DNA of 64,000 nucleotides, from the NCBI GenBank assembly GCA_009782785.1, contig WRIJ01000004.1:62001-126000 (forward strand). Direction: 5' to 3'. The translations under genes were made by a program, and so were the position numbers. Origin of the DNA: Propionibacteriaceae bacterium (GTDB lineage: Bacteria > Actinomycetota > Actinomycetes > Propionibacteriales > Propionibacteriaceae). Of this stretch, positions 18,623 through 27,164 are shown one piece after another. How positions within the stretch are numbered: the stretch's first letter is position 1; every line of letters begins with the position of its first letter. Below the pieces are notes generated by a model, which was not told where the DNA came from, ran no database searches, and saw nothing but the letters and a program-made list of their open reading frames with translations.

Positions 18623-19513
18623 TCACGGCCGTGACGGTACCCCGTACTGCTTGAGGGCAGCAGTGAGCAACTCACGGGTGTTGTCACTAGCTGGAACCAG
18701 GGGAAGTTTGGGTTCACCAACGTTGAAGCCAAGGATGTTTAAAGCCTCCTTGACCGGGATCGGGTTGACCTCACTGAACAATGCTTTCACCAGTGGTAGC
18801 GTCTTGAGTTGGATCTGGCGGGCAGTGTCATGGTCACCAGCGAGCCACGATGTCACCAGCGTGTGGACATCTGCTGGGATCACATTGCTCATCACTGAGA
18901 TGGCACCAATACCACCCCATCCCAGCAGGGGAATAATCTGGGCATCCTCGCCGGTATACAGGTGAAAATCGGGTTCGGTAGCTGCTTGTACTGCCCCCAT
19001 CTGTTCGGTGTGACACTCTTTGACTGCGACAATATTTTCGATTCTCGACAGTTCGCCGGTCGTATCAGGGTCAATATTGAGATTGGTACGACTGGGTACG
19101 TTGTAGAGGATGATGGGCAGTGAGGTCACTTCAGCAATGGCTGTGAAATGGGTGACTAAGCCACGTTGAGAGGTTTTGTTATAGTACGGCGTCACTGACA
19201 GGATCGCATCGGCTCCAACCTCTTCACAGGCCCTGGTCAGATGAATGGCTTCCACCGTGGAATTGGATCCAGCTCCAGCGATGACAGGAATGCGTCCCTG
19301 GACAAAGTCCACGGCAGCCTTGATGGTGGAGACGTGGTCTTCTGTCAGGATGGTTGAAGCCTCACCGGTTGTACCAAGGATGACCACGGCATCAATACCT
19401 TCAGTGATTTGAAACTCAAGCAGTTCGCCAAGCTTCTCTATATCCACCTCCCCAGTGGGTGTGAAAGGTGTAACGAGTGCGGTTGCAGCACCGCGAAATA
19501 CGGGTTCTCTCAC
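18623..19513 (-). CDS. dapA: 4-hydroxy-tetrahydrodipicolinate synthase
   Basis: Condenses pyruvate with aspartate semialdehyde, the first committed step of lysine/diaminopimelate synthesis, in the cytoplasm. 296 aa, a TIM barrel of usual length. Substrate motif GTTGE at 47-51, catalytic Tyr137 in LYNVPSRT and Schiff-base Lys165 in VAVKECH are all present. The GTG start follows a perfect AAAGGAGG. It is divergent from hom across 191 bases, so the two aspartate-family genes share a control region. The stop codon lies within the palindrome TCACGGCCGTGA (18623-18634). Confidence 0.96.
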   Translation of the reverse strand: MREPVFRGAATALVTPFTPTGEVDIEKLGELLEFQITEGIDAVVILGTTGEASTILTEDHVSTIKAAVDFVQGRIPVIAGAGSNSTVEAIHLTRACEEVGADAILSVTPYYNKTSQRGLVTHFTAIAEVTSLPIILYNVPSRTNLNIDPDTTGELSRIENIVAVKECHTEQMGAVQAATEPDFHLYTGEDAQIIPLLGWGGIGAISVMSNVIPADVHTLVTSWLAGDHDTARQIQLKTLPLVKALFSEVNPIPVKEALNILGFNVGEPKLPLVPASDNTRELLTAALKQYGVPSRP

Positions 19514-19704
19514 CGTGATCCTCCTTTCTTGAGGTCATGCGCGCTGAATCAGCGCCCTAAAAGAATCTCCCTCATGCTACCGGAAAACCGCAATCGGCCC
19601 AACCCAGTTTCGCGCTCACTGTCATGTGAGGCACGTCGCCGAACAGACACCGGCACCCAGGTTTCGCTAAAATCAAGATCTACGATGTTGAGGAGAATAA
19701 GCAA

Positions 19705-20754
19705 GTGGACCGCAACTACAATCTCGCTTTGATCGGGTTTGGGAACGTCAATCGTACCCTCGCAGACATTATCCACCGTGATGGTGCCGCCTTAGAAAAG
19801 GAGCTAGGTTTCTCACTGACCATCACCGCAATCACTGACCTGCGCTACGGATCTGTGGTCAACCCGCGCGGAGTTGACTTAGATCGCGCACTCGCCTGTG
19901 GAGAGGGAGACACCTTCGCCAATCTGGATGGTGGACAAGAAACCTGCAATAACCAAGATGTTATCTGCTCTGACATAGCGGACATCATTGTTGAGGCAAC
20001 CTTCACCAACCCTGATGATGGTGAACCTGGGCTCTCCCACGTACGTTGGGGGCTCGAGTCGGGGAAATCAGTGTGCACCACCAACAAGGGGCCAGCGGCT
20101 TTCGCAGCTCACGAATTAGCCGAATTGGCGAACAAAAACGCAGTACGTTTCGAATGCGAAGGTGCTGTGATGAGTGGTACGCCTGTGATTCGACTTGCCC
20201 ACGGCCCACTCAAAGGTGTCGGCATCCAAGGATTCTCCGGCATCCTCAATGGTACGAGCAACTATGTCCTCACCCGCATGGAATCTGGGCTCACCCAGCA
20301 GGAAGCCATTGTGGAGGCTCAAGAACTGGGCTATGCCGAAGCAGATCCCACAGCAGACATCGGTGGATCAGATGTACGGCTCAAAGTGACTCTGCTCGCC
20401 AATGAACTGTGGGGAACCCAGTTACGTGCACAAGATGTGCCCACGCACGGGATCACCGCCATCACTGAGGAAGAAATCAAGGAGGCCGAAGCCAACGGCA
20501 CCCACTGGAAACTCATTGGGCAAGCACATCGCGGTGACCAGGGGCAGGTCATTGCATCAGTAGGTCCACAAAGACTCGAAACCCGCCATCCCCTGTCAGG
20601 AATATCGGGAGCAACCAACGCTGTCATGTTCGACACGTTGTATCTTGGCCCGGTTACTATTTCTGGTCCAGGAGCTGGTCGTGAAGAAACTGCGTACGCT
20701 CTCATCAGCGATATTGTGGCTATTGATCATTTCTATCAAACCCAGGAGCGATAA
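19705..20754 (+). CDS. hom: Homoserine dehydrogenase (short form, no ACT domain)
   Basis: NAD(P)-dependent reduction of aspartate semialdehyde to homoserine, the branch point to Thr and Met. 349 aa. N-terminal Rossmann motif GFGNVNRTL, the TNKGP motif, and the catalytic-domain signatures GILNGTSNY and EADPTADIGGSDVRLK with the conserved Asp and Lys. The C-terminal ACT regulatory domain of the long actinobacterial enzyme is absent, as in archaeal-type enzymes, so feedback control by Thr may be weaker or located elsewhere. GTG start after GAGGAG. Its TAA abuts the stop codon of the convergent lipoprotein gene. Confidence 0.93.
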   Translation: MDRNYNLALIGFGNVNRTLADIIHRDGAALEKELGFSLTITAITDLRYGSVVNPRGVDLDRALACGEGDTFANLDGGQETCNNQDVICSDIADIIVEATFTNPDDGEPGLSHVRWGLESGKSVCTTNKGPAAFAAHELAELANKNAVRFECEGAVMSGTPVIRLAHGPLKGVGIQGFSGILNGTSNYVLTRMESGLTQQEAIVEAQELGYAEADPTADIGGSDVRLKVTLLANELWGTQLRAQDVPTHGITAITEEEIKEAEANGTHWKLIGQAHRGDQGQVIASVGPQRLETRHPLSGISGATNAVMFDTLYLGPVTISGPGAGREETAYALISDIVAIDHFYQTQER

Positions 20755-21690
20755 CTATCCATCGCTCTTGATGCGATCCTGCCAATATTGTGCTGACGAC
20801 TCCTTGATAACAGTGTAGAGATCACCGATATTGTCTAATGCCTGTTGCTCCTCATCAGTGGGTTCCACATCCAAGTCGGGGGAGTCTTTCAGTGAGGGTA
20901 CGTAGAAGTCGATACTGGGGTCCGGCAGATAGTCTGGTGGAAACCCACCATTGGAATCAGTGTGCCACCACTGGTCGAGGGCATCTTGTTGCGCGGGATC
21001 AAAGTTCGGACAGCTACCCAACAGTGAACGCAGCTCACTGCTGGTGATAGTGATCGGAAGATAAGCCATAGGCCATTCACTGGAATCAGCTTCTTCAGGA
21101 AGGTGAGAATCCTCGATCATGGGCCACCCATTGTTGCGTGCGCACTTCACCCACCGGTTGTTTGCTTCGACCTGCTTGATGAGCAGGTAAGAGTCCATGG
21201 TGGTCGTACCCCAAGCTGCATGAGAATCGTACCCAGATCTCTCCAAGCAGATCCTGTAAGCAATCGAGTGATCCACGCCATCAATCATCAGACCTGGTTC
21301 ATTACCGTGGGAGAAAAACTCTTGGGCAATGTCCCATGCTTGTGGATCACTGTCAGACCCATGTGCCTGTGACCACCGAAGTGTTCCACCTTCGGGACTG
21401 CGAACCATCAACCAATGATCCCCCGTGAACTGGACAACAGACATGTGACCATCGTGGTTTTCTGCGATAGCTACTGGCAACCCAGCCTGGTTGAGACACT
21501 CATGGAAAGACTTTGCGGTAGCCACCAGATCATCAGGGGTCAATGCGGACGTGCTACCAGTCTTGTTTGAGGGATCGTTCTCATCATCAGCCACCGTACA
21601 GCCCCCCACAAGACTTGCACTCACGATGAGTCCAACAATAAAAGCAACACCACGAGTGGGTCTCCACTGTCGTCGTCGCAAGGATTCCAT
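20755..21690 (-). CDS. Secreted lipoprotein, function unknown
   Basis: 311 aa with an Arg-rich start, one hydrophobic core and the lipobox LVGGC near residue 31, so it should be exported and lipid-anchored to the outer face of the membrane. The mature part is acidic, Trp-rich and contains several Cys (HECLNQAG, YRICLERSGY, WVKCARNNGW, LLGSCPNF) likely to form disulfides. This pattern resembles a class of actinobacterial lipoproteins of unknown function. It lies 9 bases downstream of lysS on the same strand and probably shares its transcript. Confidence 0.85.
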   Translation of the reverse strand: MESLRRRQWRPTRGVAFIVGLIVSASLVGGCTVADDENDPSNKTGSTSALTPDDLVATAKSFHECLNQAGLPVAIAENHDGHMSVVQFTGDHWLMVRSPEGGTLRWSQAHGSDSDPQAWDIAQEFFSHGNEPGLMIDGVDHSIAYRICLERSGYDSHAAWGTTTMDSYLLIKQVEANNRWVKCARNNGWPMIEDSHLPEEADSSEWPMAYLPITITSSELRSLLGSCPNFDPAQQDALDQWWHTDSNGGFPPDYLPDPSIDFYVPSLKDSPDLDVEPTDEEQQALDNIGDLYTVIKESSAQYWQDRIKSDG

Positions 21691-21699
21691 TGTGTTATC

Positions 21700-23217
21700 C
21701 TAACTCATTGGTCGCAAGAGTGGGAACAGGATCGTTTCGCGGATCCCTACACCGGTCAGCAGCATCATGAGCCTGTCGATTCCCACGCCGACCCCACCCA
21801 TGGGCGGTGCACCAAACTCTAATGCCCGCAAGAAATCTTCATCCAGTTGCATGGCTTCCGGGTCCCCGCCTGCAGCTCGAAGAGACTGCTCGACGAGTCG
21901 TTCACGTTGGATCACAGGATCAATGAGCTCAGTGAAACCTGTCCCTCGTTCCACTCCACCAATGATCAAATCCCAGGCTTCGACAAGGCGAGGATCCTCC
22001 ACGTTCAACCGAGCCAACGGTTGAGCTATTGCGGGGAAATCATAGACAAAGGTGGGTTGTATCAGTGTGTTCTCAGCGAGCTCCGAATACAGCTCCATAG
22101 CCATCTTGCCTTGATCGAGTTTCGGATCGTACGTGATGTCTCGTACGTCGGCGTAGGCCTGTAGTTGTTTCAAGCTCGTGTCAGGCCCGACCTCTTCACC
22201 GACTGCTTCAGAAACAAGATCGAAGAATTTCACTCGCCGCCACGGGCCATCCAGGTCGATGACCCCATCCTTGGTATCGATCTGGCGCGTACCGAGGGCG
22301 GCATCTGCAGATCTTTGTATCAGGGTTTGGGTCGTGTCAGCGACAGTCCACTGATCACCCCAGGCAGCATAGAATTCGAGCATCGAGAATTCTGCCGAAT
22401 GTGAAGAATCTATCCCCTCATTGCGGAAGATTCGCCCAATCTCATAGACCCGATCTGCACCACCGACCATGGCTCGTTTGAGATAGAGCTCTAAAGCGAT
22501 CCTCATCGTCATATCGATGGTGAACGCATTGAGATGAGTACGGAAGGGGCGGGCTGTTGCTCCACCGTGGAGGAGTTGAAGTACGGGGGTTTCAATCTCC
22601 AAGAATCCTTCATCATCCATCGTGGTGCGGATGGCTTTCATGACTGCTGAACGTTGACGCACCATGTCGCGCGCAGCTGGGCGGACAACTAGGTCAGCAT
22701 AACGTTGCCGTACGCGGGTTTCCTCAGAGAGATCCTTGTGGAGGACCGGTAGTGGGCGCAAAGCCTTGGAGGCCATCTCCCACGTGGTGGCCATCACCGA
22801 TAATTCTCCACGCTTGGAGGAGATGACTCGCCCAGTGACCTGGATGAAGTCACCTAAGTCAACATCAGTCTTCCAGTCTTCTAGGCGCTGATCACCGACT
22901 TCTGCTAGTGAGATCATGACTTGGAGGCGATCCCCTGTCGTGGTGGCAGAAAAGCCGCCTTGTAGGGTAGCGAAACAGAGTTTTCCCGTGTTGCGAAGGA
23001 AGATCACCCTGCCGGCGACACCCACGATCTCAACTGTTTCTTCCCCAGGTTCAAGGTGGGACCATTGCTGGCGTACGTCGGCAAGAGAATGGGTACGCCC
23101 CACCGTGATCGGATAGGGTGGCGTGCCGCGCTCCAGCAGGCGATCACGCTTGTCGCGGCGAATCTGCATTTGTTCGCTGAGGTCTGCTGGCTCGTAGGGA
23201 TTGGGCTGATCAGTCAC
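21700..23217 (-). CDS. lysS: Lysyl-tRNA synthetase, class II
   Basis: Charges tRNA-Lys. It has an N-terminal OB-fold anticodon-binding domain (VEIVGVAGRVIFLRNTGKL) and a class II catalytic core with motif 2 RIFRNEG near 262 and motif 3 GVGVGIDRLMMLL near 472. The GTG at 23217 (505 aa) is preferred because the longer open frame (from 23265) leaves only 22 bases before the divergent gene and has no family-like sequence. Neither start has a convincing ribosome binding site. The lipoprotein gene follows. Confidence 0.95.
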   Translation of the reverse strand: MTDQPNPYEPADLSEQMQIRRDKRDRLLERGTPPYPITVGRTHSLADVRQQWSHLEPGEETVEIVGVAGRVIFLRNTGKLCFATLQGGFSATTTGDRLQVMISLAEVGDQRLEDWKTDVDLGDFIQVTGRVISSKRGELSVMATTWEMASKALRPLPVLHKDLSEETRVRQRYADLVVRPAARDMVRQRSAVMKAIRTTMDDEGFLEIETPVLQLLHGGATARPFRTHLNAFTIDMTMRIALELYLKRAMVGGADRVYEIGRIFRNEGIDSSHSAEFSMLEFYAAWGDQWTVADTTQTLIQRSADAALGTRQIDTKDGVIDLDGPWRRVKFFDLVSEAVGEEVGPDTSLKQLQAYADVRDITYDPKLDQGKMAMELYSELAENTLIQPTFVYDFPAIAQPLARLNVEDPRLVEAWDLIIGGVERGTGFTELIDPVIQRERLVEQSLRAAGGDPEAMQLDEDFLRALEFGAPPMGGVGVGIDRLMMLLTGVGIRETILFPLLRPMS

Positions 23218-23287
23218 GGAAATAGAATACACACTTCGCTCGGTGTGCGTCTCAACACTGTGCACAGTGGGCCGCTAGGGTGAAACT

Positions 23288-24088
23288 ATGGACCCCCGAC
23301 TCGTACGCGATCATGATCGACCCCAAGGTTGGATCGTACGCTGTGAGGGTACTGACCAGTCTTATGTGGATCTTGATGATCCCACTTTTTTCGGATTCGA
23401 TTATGTGGAACGCATCGTGGATGTGATCGATCTTGGTTTTGCAGCTGGGCAGCGGATCACTGCGGTGCATGTGGGTGGTGGTGCGATGACGATCCCACGC
23501 TACCTTGCTTTTACTCGTCCGACGTCTGGGCAAATAGTTTTCGAACCTGATGCTAGTTTGACCCAGGCAGTCCGCGAGGTCATTCCTTTGATGCGAAATT
23601 CCGGGATTAAGGTACGAGCTGAAGGCGGTCGCAGTGGTTTAACGAAGATTCGGGACAACTACGCTGACCTGGTGGTTGTTGATGCTTTCTCCGGATCTGA
23701 GGTACCTGCAGAATTGGGAACTCTTGAGTGGTTCAAGGATGTTCACCGTGTGCTTCGCGCTGGTGGAACTCTGGTGATGAACATGACCGATGTTGCCCCT
23801 TTCGGATATTCTCGCCGGATGGTAGCTGGGATTCTTTCGTGCTTTGACCATGTGATCCTTGGTGCGGAACCCTCAACCTGGAAGGGGCGGAGGTTCGGGA
23901 ATCTTGTTGTCTGCGCGAGTGAGGATGTGGACCCCCATCTTTTGGGTCGAAAAGCTGCGGGAGGGGTTTTCCCGTACCGCCTCATGTATGGAATCGAACT
24001 GACCAGGTGGGTGGGATCGGCCCAACCTTTCACCGATAAGGATTCCCAGTGCTCACCCAAGCCAACAACTCCACCGATGTTTCGCTGA
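23288..24088 (+). CDS. Spermidine-synthase-like methyltransferase-fold protein
   Basis: 266 aa related to the C-terminal domain of polyamine aminopropyltransferases: a Rossmann-like cofactor loop VHVGGGAMTIPRYL near residue 60, an acidic second-strand motif VFEPDASL and the active-site-like VVVDAFSGSEVPAEL near 135. Actinobacteria carry many such stand-alone proteins that lack polyamine activity; some are called spermidine-synthase-like or fused-to-MFS proteins. The true substrate is unknown. It is divergent from lysS and 24 bases before the sortase-like gene. Confidence 0.85.
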   Translation: MDPRLVRDHDRPQGWIVRCEGTDQSYVDLDDPTFFGFDYVERIVDVIDLGFAAGQRITAVHVGGGAMTIPRYLAFTRPTSGQIVFEPDASLTQAVREVIPLMRNSGIKVRAEGGRSGLTKIRDNYADLVVVDAFSGSEVPAELGTLEWFKDVHRVLRAGGTLVMNMTDVAPFGYSRRMVAGILSCFDHVILGAEPSTWKGRRFGNLVVCASEDVDPHLLGRKAAGGVFPYRLMYGIELTRWVGSAQPFTDKDSQCSPKPTTPPMFR

Positions 24089-24112
24089 AAACCCACCCCA
24101 GTCTGTGACAGA

Positions 24113-25093
24113 ATGTGTCAGGTGAGCGACTATCAAGGCCACGAATTCACTAGACTCTCCGGAGTGGTCCGCGAGAGGAGTGTTGTCGTACCTATTGTTC
24201 GACCAGTCGACTCGAAGGAACTGAAACTGGCGCTCAAAACTGCAAAGAAAGTAGCCCGACCAAAGACAGTAACTGCCCCACGTCAAGAGAAACCTGTTCA
24301 AGGGTTGCGTGAGGTGGCTCCCAGTGTCGAGGCTGACCAATCTTTAGTAGTCAACACCCTTGTCGAGCACGTGGAGTTGGCTCCACCAGCGCCACCGGTG
24401 GTGGCTGATCAAACTCTTGCACCTCCCGGGCCAACACCGCCCATGACAGGCAACAGTCTTGCGGTTGGGGGAGAACCAAGTGAAACACCTGGGCCAGCCA
24501 AGACCACAAAGCAGAGCAAAGAAAAGACTGCCACGAAAAAAAGATTGTGGAGTGGGCCACTGGCTCTGATAACGACCGTACTCATTCTCGCTGGTGGCTA
24601 TGGTGGATTTCTTGCCTCCAATGCGGTCGCACAGTCGAGCTATTCTTCAGGGATGTCTTCGCCAGACTCCCTGGGAGTCTTGGAGATTCCACGCTTTGGT
24701 GAATCCTATGGCGTCCCGATTCGCCCTGAGGTGTCGACTGGTTCACTACGCAAAGGTGTCGGATGGTACGAGGGTACGGGGCAGGTCGGTGATTATGGCA
24801 ACTTTGCCCTTGCTGGTCACCGTCTTGGATGGGGGCAACCTTTTGCCCAACTCTCCATGTTGGAAGTTGGCGACGAGATTCGAGTACGCGTCGGGGAGAC
24901 AACCTTTGTTTACCGAGTGATCACGCCGCCGACGATTGTTTCGCACAAGGACGCGGAAATCCTGGCACCCGTACCTGGAGATCCACAGCGGCGCCCCACG
25001 AAGGCACTCATGACCCTCACCACAGCTGGGAGTCTGCTTCCCTCCCCAGACAGGATCGTCGTGATCGGTGAGTTGGTCACTGCTGACGACTAG
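24113..25093 (+). CDS. Sortase-like protein lacking the catalytic cysteine
   Basis: 326 aa. A Pro/Lys-rich cytoplasmic N-terminus leads to one transmembrane helix (about 145-167) and a sortase barrel. The conserved His236 lies in LAGHRLGWG and Arg314 in SPDRIVVIG, but the TLxTC motif reads TLTTAG: codon GCT at 25025-25027 puts Ala305 where the nucleophilic Cys belongs. The protein therefore cannot perform classical transpeptidation. It may be a structural or regulatory pseudo-sortase. The start is uncertain: ATG 24113 has no ribosome binding site, and an in-frame GTG at 24164 is an alternative. No pilin or LPxTG gene is nearby. Confidence 0.88.
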   Translation: MCQVSDYQGHEFTRLSGVVRERSVVVPIVRPVDSKELKLALKTAKKVARPKTVTAPRQEKPVQGLREVAPSVEADQSLVVNTLVEHVELAPPAPPVVADQTLAPPGPTPPMTGNSLAVGGEPSETPGPAKTTKQSKEKTATKKRLWSGPLALITTVLILAGGYGGFLASNAVAQSSYSSGMSSPDSLGVLEIPRFGESYGVPIRPEVSTGSLRKGVGWYEGTGQVGDYGNFALAGHRLGWGQPFAQLSMLEVGDEIRVRVGETTFVYRVITPPTIVSHKDAEILAPVPGDPQRRPTKALMTLTTAGSLLPSPDRIVVIGELVTADD

Positions 25094-25159
25094 CTGACGT
25101 CCGTACCAGAAGATAGCTGTGAGTGTTCTGTGGGTGGTGGTGGCCACTAGACTGAGTCC

Positions 25160-25711
25160 ATGTCAACACGTCAGACCCTCATCGATGCTGTGAAAGCAAA
25201 GGCCGTTGTTCACGGTCGTGTCACCCTCGCTTCTGGGCGTGAAGCCGACTATTACGTTGATATGCGCCGAGTGACTCTCGATGGCGTGGTAGCCCCACTC
25301 ATCGGGGTGGCTATGCGTGAGCTCACTTCTGATTGGAAGTACGACGCGGTTGGTGGACTGACTTTGGGTGCTGACCCTGTGGCTTTGGCTATGGTTCATT
25401 GCGCGGCGACAACCGGCGAGCATGTCGATGGGTTCGTGGTTCGCAAAGAATCGAAGGCCCATGGAATGCAACGCCAGATTGAAGGGCCAGATATCGCTGG
25501 GAGGCGGGTGTTGCTCGTGGAGGACACTTCAACAACTGGGGGTTCTGTCTTGCAGGCGCTCAGGGCTGTTCAGGAGTGTGGAGGTATTCCAGTGGGGGTA
25601 GCGGTGGTGGTTGATCGCGGGACGGGCGCCCAGGAAAGAATTGAAGCCGAAGGGTTCGAGTACCGCTACGCCCTGGGCCTCGATGACCTCGGACTGCCAG
25701 CCTCACACTAA
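25160..25711 (+). CDS. pyrE: Orotate phosphoribosyltransferase
   Basis: Joins orotate to PRPP to make orotidine monophosphate in pyrimidine synthesis. 183 aa, normal length. The PRPP-binding signature RRVLLVEDTSTTGGS lies at about 112-126; the substrate segment FVVRKESKAHGMQRQIEG and the N-terminal TLASGREADYYVDMR are intact. It starts with ATG 66 bases after the sortase-like gene and precedes aspartate kinase by 16 bases, so the last two probably form one transcript. Confidence 0.96.
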   Translation: MSTRQTLIDAVKAKAVVHGRVTLASGREADYYVDMRRVTLDGVVAPLIGVAMRELTSDWKYDAVGGLTLGADPVALAMVHCAATTGEHVDGFVVRKESKAHGMQRQIEGPDIAGRRVLLVEDTSTTGGSVLQALRAVQECGGIPVGVAVVVDRGTGAQERIEAEGFEYRYALGLDDLGLPASH

Positions 25712-25727
25712 CAAGAGGAGACGAGAC

Positions 25728-27050
25728 ATGGGAAAAAGAGTAGCAAAATTTGGGGGTACGAGTCTTGCGAGTGCAGAGCAGATCCGCAAATGTGTGGACA
25801 TCATCGCAGCACATCCAGACCGACGTTTTGTCGTGGTGTCCGCACCTGGAAAACGCCACGATAGTGATGCGAAGGTCACGGACCTGCTCTATCAGTTGTA
25901 CGAACAACGCGGGGGAGACTATTCATCAATCTTGGCGGCCATTCGTACCCGCTTCACCCAGATTGCAGACGAACTCGATGTTAGCGACAAGGTTGACTTC
26001 GACTCGGAGTTCACTGAGATTGAATCAAACCTCACAGGTGACGCAGGTATCGATTATTTCGCTTCGCGAGGGGAGGCTCTCAACGCACTCGTGATTGCTG
26101 CTCACTTGGGCTGGACTTATGTCGATGCTGCAGATGTTATTCGCTTCGATGAAACCGGGGTATTCCTCGACGAGGAAACGCAGGCCCTTCTCAGCAACAC
26201 TCTTGCCCAGTACGAACGCGCAGTGATTCCTGGATTCTATGGGGCTACTGCTTCCGGTGTGGTGAAAACTTTTTCACGCGGTGGCTCAGATGTGACCGGC
26301 GCCCTGGTGGCGCGCGCAACCCAGTCCAGTGTCTATGAGAATTGGACTGATGTTTCTGGGATTCTCATGGCTGATCCTCGGATCGTTGAAACACCCGAAC
26401 CGATTGCTCGGATTTCGTATGGCGCACTTCGCCAATTGACCTATCTGGGTGCCTCGGTTCTTCATGAGAACGCCATCTACCCCGTACGCCAGGTTGGCAT
26501 CCCCACCCATATTCGCAACACCAATCGACCCGATGACCCTGGGACATGGATCCAAAGTGAACCTTTCGCTGGCGGATCATTGGAGGAGGCCTCCCCCCCG
26601 CCGCCGCACAAGATCGTTGGACTTGCTGGGCGTGCCAACTGTCAAGGTCTCACAGTACGCAAGGTTCAATGGAGTGGCTCTCTTGGGGTTGGTGCACAAT
26701 TGCTGCAGCTGTTCGATGAGGCTCGTATCCCGGTTGACCTGATTGTGACAGGTGTCGATTCTTGGACCTTCATCTTCCGTGGTGATGCTTCTGCGTTGAA
26801 AACTGTTATGGAGAAGATCCAGCTTCTTGGGCCTGATTCTATTGACATTCATCCGAGTCTGGCCCTCATTGGTATCGTGGCAACAGGGTCTGTGCCTCGG
26901 GCAAAAATCGCCACAGAGATCTTCCAAGCATTGTCTCAAGCTGGGATCGGGGTCCAGGTTGACTCGGCAGCTGAATCGATGCAAGTCGTGGGCGTAGACG
27001 CCGTACGCTATCAAGATGCAGTACGCGCGATTTATTCTGCACTGGTGTAA
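25728..27050 (+). CDS. Aspartate kinase
   Basis: Phosphorylates aspartate at the head of the Lys/Thr/Met pathway. 440 aa. Kinase motifs KFGGTSLA at the N-terminus, YFASRGEALNA near 113 and FSRGGSDVTGAL near 186 are present; two ACT-like regulatory modules follow (from about residue 300). The catalytic part is closer to the monofunctional enzymes of Clostridia and some Propionibacteria than to the split alpha/beta LysC of Corynebacterium, and no internal beta start is evident. The ATG at 25728 follows AAGAGGAG; 39 upstream codons of the open frame overlap pyrE and are not used. Confidence 0.93.
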   Translation: MGKRVAKFGGTSLASAEQIRKCVDIIAAHPDRRFVVVSAPGKRHDSDAKVTDLLYQLYEQRGGDYSSILAAIRTRFTQIADELDVSDKVDFDSEFTEIESNLTGDAGIDYFASRGEALNALVIAAHLGWTYVDAADVIRFDETGVFLDEETQALLSNTLAQYERAVIPGFYGATASGVVKTFSRGGSDVTGALVARATQSSVYENWTDVSGILMADPRIVETPEPIARISYGALRQLTYLGASVLHENAIYPVRQVGIPTHIRNTNRPDDPGTWIQSEPFAGGSLEEASPPPPHKIVGLAGRANCQGLTVRKVQWSGSLGVGAQLLQLFDEARIPVDLIVTGVDSWTFIFRGDASALKTVMEKIQLLGPDSIDIHPSLALIGIVATGSVPRAKIATEIFQALSQAGIGVQVDSAAESMQVVGVDAVRYQDAVRAIYSALV

Positions 27051-27164
27051 CCCGCACGAGAAATCCTGGGGATAACCCTCGTACTTTCTTTCTTTTCTGT
27101 GGATAACCAACATTTTGGTGACAACTGCGCGCACAGTAGAAGAGGAAGGAAGGAGTTTGTATCC

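Noticed and set aside
18623-18634. 12-bp perfect palindrome TCACGGCCGTGA at the dapA stop codon
   Set aside because: Short, within the coding end, and no flanking structure or T-run, so it is probably chance.
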